A DNA stretch of 64,000 bases from Paroedura picta (Eukaryota > Chordata > Lepidosauria > Squamata > Gekkonidae), in the NCBI RefSeq assembly GCF_049243985.1, contig NC_135384.1:13078501-13142500 (forward strand), written 5' to 3'. The notes below the pieces were generated by a model. That model had not been told where the DNA came from and ran no database searches. It was given only the letters and a program-made list of their open reading frames with translations. Positions 48,098-58,400 of the stretch are shown piece by piece; position 1 is the stretch's first letter; each line of letters opens with the position of its first letter. The position numbers and the translations under genes are program-made.

Positions 48098-48660
48098 GTT
48101 CCCTGAAGGACTCAAGGAGGTGATGGACTGCCCTTTGCTGAAGAAGGAATCCATGGGACCCTGCCAACTACCACCCCATCTCGCATTTAGTGTTTCCGGG
48201 GATGGTGGTTGAATGGGCCACCATGGATCAGCTCCTAGCATTGGTGGTGGAGAAGAATCTTTCATGCCCTCATGAACCACCTCGTGGTGTCCTGCAGGGT
48301 GAAATTCTCTCCCCCACACTGTTTAACATCTTTGTCCATAATATTTCTCAGCTGATCTGGACCTATGAGCTGGGTTGTCAAAAAATGCAGATGACACCCA
48401 TCTCTGTGTCCTGATCCATAGCTGAACCAAATCTGTCCCCCCAAAAAAAACCTGCCAGATGTTTGGAATCTGTGACAGCTTTGTTCAAGCAGAGGCAATA
48501 GAAATTCAACCCTTCCTAGTGGGACGTCTGGTAGCTGGGTTGGAAAGAGCCAGATCTGAAAGCATGTCTTCCATACCCATCTGGTGGAATGAGCTCTCAG
48601 ATGATCTGAGGGCCCTGTCAGAGCTTCCACAGTCCCACAGGCCTGTAAGGTGGAGCTACT
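48098..48660 (+). mobile_element. L2/CR1-type LINE coding relic, intron 4 of gene E
   Basis: Forward frames give decayed LINE pieces: GVLQGEILSPTLFNIFVHN (reverse transcriptase motif, normally QGSxLSPxLFN) and IPIWWNELSDDLRAL (C-terminal WWNELPEEIRAL of L2-like ORFs). They are in different frames with large deletions, so the copy is old. Confidence 0.7.
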
Positions 48661-48841
48661 GCAGGGTGATTTTGGCCAAAACTAGGACCAGAAGATCCTG
48701 GATCCCTGCATCCTCTCTCCCACTTCAATGGGGTGGCTATTTTTATGGACATTCAGTCACCAACTACAGATATGAGCTGGCTGACCAGGACTTTGCAGAG
48801 GGGGGAAACCAGGAAGGAGGGATTATCCCATGATGGTTGGA

Positions 48842-49036
48842 CAGAATCATAGAATAATAGAGTTGGAAAGGACCTCATAGTTCATCTAGTCCAACCCCCT
48901 GCATCATGCAGGACACTCACAACCTTATCGCTCATCCACTGTAACCTGCCACCCCCTTGAGCCTTCAGAGAATCAGCCTCTCCATCAGATGGCTATCCAG
49001 CGTCTGCTTAAAAATTTCCAAAAATGGAGAGCCCAC
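48842..49036 (-). mobile_element. CR1-type LINE 3' end, intron 4 of gene E
   Basis: Reverse copy beginning agaatcatagaataatagag, with ctagtccaaccccctgcatc and ccatcagatggctatccagc; same family as 5656 and 53917. Confidence 0.85.
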
Positions 49037-49099
49037 GTATTGTAATCTGTATATAATCTGTATCTGCGTTTTTTAATCTTTATCTGTTTTTTTAAAAAA

Positions 49100-49192
49100 A
49101 ATCTGTATCTAGGGCTTTTAACTTGTAAACTATTGTGAGCCGGCACTGCCGGGTGTGGTGGGAAATAAATACATACGTACATACATACAATT
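49100..49192 (+). repeat. LINE 3' end with (TACA)n tail, intron 4 of gene E
   Basis: The word aactattgtgagccggcact, then tgggaaataaatacatacg and tacatacatac form an L2-like 3' end that stops just before exon 5. Confidence 0.5.
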
Positions 49193-50714
49193 TTACAAGG
49201 CTTATTCCTCTCTTTTGTCTATGGACAGATGCAGCCTGTTTCTCTGTGCAATGATGGGTGCCTTTCTGGCTATAGTAAGAAGAAAGAAGGGAAACCATTT
49301 TGCTGCTATGACTGCCTTCCATGTCCAGAAGGGAAGATTTCAATCCTGGAGGGTAAGGGATTCTGTATTCCAGGGCTGATTCTGCACTTACATTGTTTTT
49401 CCCGGTGTGGATACTGTTGAATTCAGATCGATATGACTTCAAGTATTCCTCTATCCCCGCCTCTCCCAATTGAAACAAAATGTGTTCTGCGTGTGATTGG
49501 GAAAGCTCAGAAAGTGTAAATAGGAGGGATTCATTCGAACGGGGGATGGGTAAAAAGCCCCATCCAGACGACACCCAGGTTTGCAAAATATTCCTGTACA
49601 TTCCCGTAATTTCACATTCAAAATACATAATTTTAAGGCTGGGATTTTGTAATAATTAAAGCTACGAATACATTGATGGCTTTTAATTTTAGGGTTTTGT
49701 TTTTTTTTTAAGTTTGGAAGAGTGCTTTGGAGAAGTGGAGGTGCAGGATAAATTTGGTTGATATTAAGGAAATCAGCATATTAGCAATGAAGCCTGTTTC
49801 CCATTTTGTTTCCAGTGGTGGTGGGGTATTGCAAATATGATATAATGGTGTTACAGCCTCTGAGGCAAGTGTGATTTAGTGTGTTATATGTCAAATCAAA
49901 CAAATGGAGAGGTGGAAATGCTTGCATAAGGTGGACGTATTATGGATTTCCAACTTCTGAAATCACGTTATGTGATGAAGCTTCACTGACTAAGGACAGA
50001 AGTCATATATGAACTGTGTGGTTCCTGCATAATTTATTAAAATGTCTTAGAAAACATAATTGCAAGACATTCTTGAAATGTTGAGGTTTCCATGTAACAG
50101 CCCTGTGTACTCCATAGAAATATAGATGAATGCAGTACACTATAAAGAAGTATTACTTCTATTTTTACCCACATTTCATTTTCAGATTCCAATGACTGTT
50201 TTCAGTGTCCAGAAGATCAGTATCCAAATACTAATCATAAATTCTGCTTGCAAAAACATGTACGTTTCTTGTCTTATGAAGAACCTTTGGGTACCATTTT
50301 GGCCAGTTCTGCACTTTCTTTCTCTTTTATGACAGTTTTGGTGCTCAGTATCTTCATTAAGAACCAGGACACTCCTGTAGTCATTGCCAACAATAGGAAC
50401 CTCTCCTACATTCTCCTTGTCTCCCTTCTGCTCTCCTTCCTTTGCTCTTTGCTTTTCATCGGCCAACCTAAGATGCTATCATGTCTCCTTCGTCAAACTA
50501 CTTTGGGCATCATCTTCTCAGTGGCTGTTTCTTGTGTGTTGGCCAAAACCGTCATTGTGGTTCTAGCCTTCATTACCTCCAAACCAGGCTCCAGGATGAG
50601 AAACTGGGTGGGAAAATGGCTGGCCATCTCCATAGTTTTTTCTTGCTCCTTTATTCAAATCACTATTTGTACAGTTTGGTTGATCACTTCTCCTCCATTC
50701 CCAGATTTTGACAT

Positions 50715-51732
50715 TTATTTATTTATTTATTTATTTATCATACTTCTATACCGCCCTCCCCGGAGGCTCAGGGCGGTTTACATTATAACAAGGAACCTTA
50801 CATAAAACAGTCTGTAAAACATATACATCAATAACCAACAATTGCAACCAAACACAACACAGTATAACAGTAAACAGTTGTGATACAAACAGGTCCAGGG
50901 CTTGTTGATGGGATTCTGAGAGGGGTGGTTTATTGATTGAATTCTGAGGGGGGGTGGGGGGGGGAGCAGGGGCCCTTGGTCGCTGTTGATTACGTCTGGT
51001 CTCGGCCAAATGCCTGATGGAGGAGCTCCTTCTTGCAGGCCCTGCGGAACTGTTTAAGCTCCGTCAGGGCCCTGATCTCTTCTGGGAGCTCGTTCCACCA
51101 GGTAGGGGCCAGAACAGAGAATGCTCTGGCCCTGGTCGAGACCAGACGGACTTCTTTAGGGCCAGGGATCCTTAGCTGATTTGAGGCAGTAGAGCGTAGA
51201 GCTCTTTTGGGGGCATAGGCGGGGAGGCGGTCCCTCAGGTACACTGGGCCCTGACCGCGTATGGCCTTGAAGGTAATTACCAGAACCTTTAGTCTGATCC
51301 GGAATTCAACTGGTAGCCATTGCAGCTGATGAAGAATAGGCCGGATATGGGACCTCCACGGTGTTGCCGTGAGGATCCTGGCTGCTGCATTTTGAACTAG
51401 TTGTAGTTTCCGGGTCAGGGCTAAGGGCAGGCCTGCGTAGAGCGAGTTACAAAAGTCTAGTCTAGAGGTGACCGTCGCATGGATCACTGTGGCTAGGTGT
51501 TCCGGGGCCAGGTAGGGCGCTAGTAGTTTGGCTTGGCGGAGATGGTAGAATGCCAGCCGCGCTACCTTTGTGATCTGGGCCTCCATTGTGAGGGAGGCGT
51601 CCAGAATCACGCCTAGGTTCCTGGCGGCATGAGCCGTGGAGAGCTGCACGCCATCCAGGGTAGGCAGGCGCGCTTCCTCGCAAGGGCCCTTCCTACCTAG
51701 CCACAGGACCTCCGTCTTTAAAGGATTGAAAT
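50715..51732 (-). mobile_element. 5'-truncated L2-like LINE inserted in gene E exon 6
   Basis: About 1018 bp on the reverse strand with a (TTTA)n tail at its 3' end (50715-50738). A reverse reading frame of about 245 codons (51730 down to 50990) is open: it starts [13 protein letters not shown] and holds TSRLDFCNSLYAGLP, KLQLVQNAAARILT, LHQLQWLPVEFRIRLK and TWWNELPEEIRALTEL, the C-terminal part of an L2/CR1-superfamily ORF2 after the RT domain. Only the dinucleotide AT is shared at the borders. The open frame and clean borders show recent insertion. Confidence 0.9.
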
Positions 51733-53150
51733 GCACTCAATGACTGAAGAAATAATTCTGATGTGTAATGAAGGGTCAGTCACCATGTTCTACTGTGTCT
51801 TGGGCTACATGGGCTTCCTGGCAATTGTGAGCCTCTCTGTGGCTTACACAGGAAGGAAGTTACCTGATAGTTTCAACGAAGCCAAGTTCATCACCTTCAG
51901 CATGCTGGTCTTCTGCAGTGTTTGGCTGACCTTTGTTCCAACCTATTTGAGCGCCAAAGGAAAATACACAGTGGCTGTGGAGGTCTTCTCCATCTTAGCC
52001 TCCAGTGCTGGGTTGCTGGGTTGCATATTTCCCCCCAAATTGTATATTATTGTTGTGAGACCAGAACTGAATGTGAAATGTCAAATTTCAAGAAGACCAA
52101 ATAAAAGACTTTAAAATTCCATAAAAGGAATGTATTTCAATTTAGTCTCACTGAATAAAAGTGAATTAAATATGACATGACTACCTAAATCTTTTGGTTT
52201 TGTTGAGTTATAACAAGGTGGAAGTCTAGCTAAACTGAGATGAGTATTTTCTGCTGTGGTATTTAGATCCTCAATCAAGTGTCGGCAGTTATTTGGAATG
52301 GAGAAAGGCCAGCACAAAGGCAGTTCTCCACCACCAAGGATCCTGTTTTAGCTGAAGTCCTCTTTTTCCCATTTGCCATTGTGAGACCAGAGGGCTGGCA
52401 GCTAGGTGGTGCTCCATCTTGCCTCAGTTCCACCCACCCAAAATGATGATTTACCTGATATGCTTGTGAACTATATAGACTAGGCTGCTGGTGAAATTTC
52501 TCAGGAGATCCCCCCCCCACTTTCCTAAGGGAGAAATGCTTTATGGTTCCTAAATAGACCTGTTCATATTTCAACCTTCTTGTGATGGGTAAAAAATTAT
52601 CTGTGTGTTCATTTTGTATGCTTCATATTGATTCCTGGTCATTCCTCCTGATTTAGTTGTGCTGAGGGACAGGGGGGACTGCTATTTTCTCATCTTTACC
52701 CCCCTGCTTTCTACTCAGCAAACCATTCCCATAATTTCTTCCCTCTACATGGGTCATTAGGATGCTATGGGGTTATCTATATATAAGAAATCATAACCAT
52801 ACACCTTGATGATGTGCAGAACATTCTAATCCCTCCAAGAAAGAGCCCCAACTGCCAGGAGGCGTTAGATCTTTCAAAATTCACTCCTCCCCTTACCTTT
52901 CCAAGATACGAGCTAGCAAGTGCTACTTTAACACCCCCCCCCCCACACACACACACACTTGGGCAGGGTCCTGAGAAAAAAACATCTCTGAAGCCTGCAG
53001 AGACTGCAGGAGGTGAAGGAACCATGCCAAACTACTCCTGAGTATCTTCATTGAATTCCATAGGCCCATAGTCTTGCTGACGTACATCCAGTTAGGCTGG
53101 GCGCAACTTCTCCTGGAGAGGAGACCTTCTCCCTCTGTCTGCAGCACTGT

Positions 53151-53570
53151 ATTTTTTAATGCAATTCAAATATTTTATTGTGATATCAAAAATATATCCA
53201 TACCCATTACTCATACATCAATTCACTAGAATAAACACAAATAAAGACAAATATATATTCAAGACTTTTCTCCTAACCCTAACAAATACAAAAGTAAAGC
53301 CTAGATCTATGACATAACATTATACTTAAAACCTGCTGCTACTATATTAAATTTTACAGATCTTCACAAAGTCTGGATAGTTTTTTTTTCATATAGATCC
53401 TAATCAACATAGATCCTAATTAACATATTTTCCACATAGCATATAAATGACAGACAATTTGTACAACCTCAGCATAGTCCAACAATTTCCGTAACCACTC
53501 TTCAATAGAAGGAATATGAGGGCTCCTCATTTAGAAGCAAAAACAATTCTAGCTGCAGAAGTCACGTAAG
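53151..53570 (-). repeat. Probable LINE 3' UTR fragment, spacer E-F
   Basis: AT-rich non-coding segment ending left in a poly(A)-like signal on the reverse strand. It resembles L1-type 3' UTR sequence but no coding relic is attached. Confidence 0.3.
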
Positions 53571-53723
53571 GGGGTGGGGTGGGGGGTTAAAGAAGCAGAG
53601 TGATGAAATAGTTGCCATATGGGAAAGGAGACAGGCTGAGTCCCTGCTGATTTTGGGGAAGTTTTTTGAGATCATGAAGTTTTTTGAGATCATGAGAAGG
53701 TTTTGTCATACATAAGTCATGTG

Positions 53724-53915
53724 AAGAAGAAGAGTTGGTTCTTATATGCCACTTTTCTCTACCAGAAGGAGTCTCAAAGTGGATTACATTTGCCTTCCCT
53801 TTCCTCTCCCCACAACAGACACCCTGTGAGGGAGGTGAGGCTGAGAGAGCCCTGATATTACTCAAGAAGAAGAGATGATCCTTATGTGCCGCTTTTCTCT
53901 AACTGAAGGAGTCTC
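53724..53915 (-). mobile_element. Two truncated (CTT)n-tail SINE copies in tandem, spacer E-F
   Basis: First copy 53724-53865 starts gaagaagaagagttggttct; a second, shorter 3' piece (gaagaagagatgatccttat) follows at once at 53866-53915. Confidence 0.75.
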
Positions 53916-53916
53916 A

Positions 53917-54345
53917 TAGAACCATAGAATAGAATCATAGAATAATAGAGTTGTAAGGTACCGCATGGGTCATTTAATCCAACCCCCTGCACTATGCAAG
54001 ACACACACAACCCTATTGCTCATCCACTGTAACCTGCCAACCCCTTGAGCCTTCACAGAATCAGCCTCTCTATCAGATAGCTATCCAGCCTCTGCTTACA
54101 AATTTCAAAAGATGGAGAACCCACCACCTCCCAAGGAAGATTGTTCCACAGAGAAACTGTTGTAACTGTCAGGAACTTCTTCCGGATGTTTAGATGGAAT
54201 TTCTGGCCCCTGCCACTTATCTGTCTCAGCTGGTAATAAGTAAACAAAAAAGGGCATTTACCCTTTGTAGCAACTTGATTGAACCACTCCTTAAAACGTT
54301 GCCAGAACATCATGATGTAAATTGAGCAAAGAGGCTGCTGATGAG
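53917..54345 (-). mobile_element. CR1-type LINE 3' end, spacer E-F
   Basis: Longest CR1 end here: agaatcatagaataatagag, taatccaaccccctgcacta, then ggagaacccaccacctccca, ctgccacttatctgtctcag and aacgttgccagaacatcat. Non-coding 3' region plus some decayed coding sequence. Confidence 0.8.
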
Positions 54346-55052
54346 TCCCCCCCCCCCCAGGTGACAACTCAGCTGGCTACGTTTTGTGTCCCCACCATAA
54401 AAATCCGATGCTCTAAAGTAGCATAATTTTAAGTTCTATTTTATGATCTGTTTTAAATTATATTGCATTAAATGACCATATTCTTTTGGTCTTTTATGTA
54501 TTAACTTCATATAACTTGGTCTGAACGACTGTAATACAGTTTGAATCTGAATCTGATTTTAAAATCGAGAGGCTCTGTAATATTGTCTTTGCCAGTCTTC
54601 AGAATTTTAAATATAGATTTTAATATAGATCATGATGTCTTCATACTTTGATACCATTTCCTTTTATCTTTGTGTCTATTGCTCAGTGACCATGAATCAG
54701 ATTTGAATTTGAAGGTCAAGAAGATGGAGGGACTGGATTGCCCTTTGTGGTCACTTCCAACTCTGTGAGTCTCATACTTTTCACAGAGTTTCTAGTTACA
54801 AAAGACCAACTCCCACTTCTAGGAAGTTCTAGACATTACTGGGAACTCTATGCTCAGAATGTACAGTACATAGGCCATTCCTTCTTCATCTTTCCTCCAG
54901 GAAATTTGCCTCTATCCCCGGCACTCCTGACCTTTGCCTTTCACTGCCTAGATGCCCTTGAAACAGACATACTTTGTAACAGAGAAGGGTGAGTATCATC
55001 TTTACAATTTCACTTGTTAAAGTTACTTTTCCTGATTGCTTTTCGCATTGCT

Positions 55053-55235
55053 CATTACAAGTCTGATTACCACTGAGGAAGCCAAGATTACATATCTGCT
55101 AAGCTCTACTAAAAATATTGTCTTCTGCAAAGTTTCAGAAAACATGTTCATCTGAGGAGACAAATAACCTTCCCTGTAATCAGCAAATGCAATCTCATTA
55201 CTTCCAATTTCTCTCTCTCCTTCCCTTGGGATCTC
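55053..55235 (+). promoter_or_regulatory. Conserved upstream block of V2R gene F
   Basis: Diverged copy of the upstream block with attacaagtctgatt, gcaaagtttcagaaaa, cttccctgtaatcagcaaat and tcccttggga, ending about 243 bp before the start codon at 55478. Confidence 0.42.
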
Positions 55236-55477
55236 CAGTAGTTACTAGGAAGGGGGGAAAGCACTCAAAGATGGCATTGGTGCTCCCTTGGCCATCCAGA
55301 CCTGAACTGAGACAAAGAGCAGGGCTGTTTATTCAGTGATTCTCCACACAGTACCATCCTGGCTTTGGAACAGTCTAGTGAGTTTGCGTCCATCTCAAGA
55401 TTTGCTACTCAGGTTTGCTGGAATGTTCACAACTTGACCAGATGATTTGGTGTCTACAAGAAAGATTTCCATGCAAG

Positions 55478-58400
55478 ATGGTGCTATTTGTCACTTCTGC
55501 ATTAGTGCTGCTGGGGCAGGCGGCATGCAAATCTGAGTCTGTCCAGTGCTTGACTAGACACCCGCTTCCAATTGTTCACAAGTATTACCAATCAGGAGAC
55601 TTCCTCATTGCTGGCATCGTTTCTCTTATGTTTCAGCTTTCAGATACCATCAGATTCGAAGAATGTCCCTCTCCCAGTACCTCGGATTCACTCCTGTAAG
55701 AAGGATTTTACCCCATAATATAGATTTTTAAATAAAGTCAATGGAATGCTTCATATATGTTCCTATATGTATGGTCAACCTCCTAGTGAATCATCACCTC
55801 AAAATACATGAAATCCTTAAATCAATGTGATCTTCTTAGTTTTAATGCTTTAATTTAATTGATTTAATGAATACCAAATTAGGCCAAATTTAATTCTAGA
55901 ATCGAATTAATGAATGGATCATCTTCACTTTGATAGACCAAAGATCTGAGTCCATATAAGCCAGCTTGAAATGAATCTTCAAATGTAGCTGTGTCTCACA
56001 TATAAGCTTCCTAAATTTTATGGAAACAGCCTGTGAAATTTAGCACCTCTTGTGTACATTTCTCTAGCATGGAGATTACAGACACTCTGAATGAAATTAC
56101 CCTAAACATTGGGAAAGTCTTTTTTATTTTATTGCCTGTCCGTATGTCTGCAAAGGAAGACATTTCAAAACCATTCCACTGTTGAAACTACTATCTGGAG
56201 AAGCCAGATGTTACAGATGTTTTTGCCCTCATAGTTGTCCAGCATCAGGGCAATTTTAGTTGTTTTCCTTCAGTCCATTTGGTAAAGTCATCTATTGCTG
56301 AAATGCATGAAATGTCATCTTTTAACGTGAACTTGCTGTGAAGCAGCATCATTCTCTCTTTCTTTGCAGAGTATACATTCAGCTTTACCAGAACATCCTG
56401 GCTTTGGTGTTTGCTGTAAAGGAGATCAATGAACATCCTCAACTTTTACCCAACATCTCTCTGGGTGTCCACATCTACAATAACTATTTTAGCCAAAGAT
56501 TGAGCTATCAAGCAGCACTGGAACTTCTCTCCACTAAGGGGAGGTTCATTCCGAACTACAAGTGTGACAACCAGAACAACCTAGTTGCAGTTTTGGGGGG
56601 ACCCAACTCTGATTTATGTTTTTATGTGGCAGACATTCTGGGCCTTTTCAAGGTTCCACAGGTAAAATGGTCTCATGCTTTTAACATTTCCTTTGCATGT
56701 AGTAGAAGCTTCAGTGTACGAAGGCAGAAGTTAGCTTGTATGAAATAAAAAAGGCACACCCTGCATGCTGGCCAGGAACAAAATAAGGGAGGAAAACATC
56801 ATTCATGGAAAGATGTTTAGCCATGCTGATTGTTAATTGAAGCATTTTCTGTGTTGTGGAGTACAGAATTGTTTTTCCATTTTTTAGTAGAATACCACAA
56901 GGGAAAGCAGTCAGGAGTGCAGGGATGGGTGCAGAACATGGGTGGCAGTGCAGCAAGTGGGGCTCAGAATTGACCCTGCCCAGCCAATACTGCCTCAACA
57001 GCCCATCTTCCATCCCTGCCCTGCAATCTTTCTGGAGTCAGTTTGTTGCAGATTATGTGTTTATACATAATCTGAGCCAGTCTTAGAAATTTTATTAATT
57101 TACGTTTTGATTTCTAGGCCACTCTGCTCCCAAGCAGGCTCGGGGTGTCACACAACTAATGAAACGTTCACATCTTAAATATATAAAACAATTTAAAGTC
57201 CATTCTTATGCCGATTCCTCTTTCAGAGCTCCCTGTGCCTTCTCAATTGGCTCATTTCAGGTATCACAGAATTCCATAATCTTGTCAGGTGGAGTTGTGG
57301 GAGGTGTGAGAAGAAAGAGGGGGCCTGGAGAAGGGGAGGAATCAGAGAGGAAGCCCATAGTAGTTATTTCTTTGGTCTTGACCACAACAATAGACCTGGT
57401 GGAAGAGTACCATTTTGCAAAGTCTATGGGAATGGTCTATGCCATGCTGCATTCTCTTCTTTTACAAGCTAAGTATCAATAATGAACACTACTCTGTGAA
57501 GGCAATAGTTACATTGTACATTTTGGTATCAAGTTGTAAAATGTATCTTCAACATCATTTGTCCCTGACACATTCATCAAGGCAGGGATGATTGGATACG
57601 GAAATCATTCTGGTTCTCCCCTTCCTTTCCTTCAGCTCCTCTATGGTTCTGCTCCAGTGATGACCAACAAATCTGAAGGGGCTTTCCTTTACTCGTTATT
57701 CCCCAGTTGGACTAATCAGTACAGGGGGATTGTGAAATTGCTGCTTTATTTCCAATGGATATGGATTGGGGTGATCTACAGTAATGATGACTATGGGGAG
57801 CAATTTGTACAGAATGTGTTACCCATATTTTCAGAGCATGGTATCTGCTTTGATTTCATAACAAAGTTTCCACCAATTACCTTTTCTAGTTCTATTTATG
57901 AAATGGAAAATGAAAACTATAAAATATCCACAGTTGTCATGGGAAGCACAGCCAGAGCAGTGGTGGTCCATGGTGAAATTGAAATCATGGTGGTATTTCG
58001 AATATTGATCAAGGCTGCGGAATTTTATGAAATACCAATGAGGACGGAAGCCAAAGTCTGGATTTTGACAGCCCAGGTGGATTTCACGACAATGAAATTA
58101 CAAAGAAATTGGAACTTAGACTTCATCCACGGTGCTTTATCCTTTGCCGTTCCCTCCAGGGACGTATCAGGATTTGATCAGTTTCTTCGGGGGGAAAACC
58201 CCATGTCTGAAAATGAGGATGGCTTAATTGCAGACTTCTGGAAACAAGCCTTTGGCTGTTCACTGCCCAGTACCCCAGAACTCATGACTGATGAGGAAAT
58301 CTGCACTGGGGAGGAGAAGCTGGAGAGTCTTCCTGGTTCAGTCTTTGAAATGAGGATGACTGTCCATAGCTACAGCATCTATATTGCAGCCCATGTGGTG

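Larger units (their letters stand above)
42654..52114 (+). pseudogene. V2R gene E, exon 6 interrupted by an L2-like LINE
   Basis: Six-exon V2R: exon 1 42654-42871 (MALWGASLLVLLGHVAC signal peptide), exon 2 43485-43776, exon 3 45151-46011, exon 4 46605-46832, exon 5 49229-49352 (124 bp, one codon shorter than in the other copies), exon 6 50186-52114. All exons are open except that exon 6 is split by a reverse-strand LINE at about 50715-51732, just after codons for PPFPDFD in extracellular loop 2. The two halves (50186-50714 and 51733-52114) total 911 bp, exactly the length of gene A exon 6, so no receptor bases were lost. As it stands, translation runs into the LINE tail and stops at 50805, giving a receptor with only four native TM helices plus a short hydrophobic tail. 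TM5-TM7 downstream remain undamaged ([23 protein letters not shown]), so the loss is recent. Closest relative in the window appears to be gene F. Confidence 0.92.

Noticed and set aside
50990-51736. Independent 248-codon host gene on the reverse strand
   Set aside because: It is the C-terminal ORF of an L2-like LINE; its apparent start is a GTG in V2R sequence outside the element.
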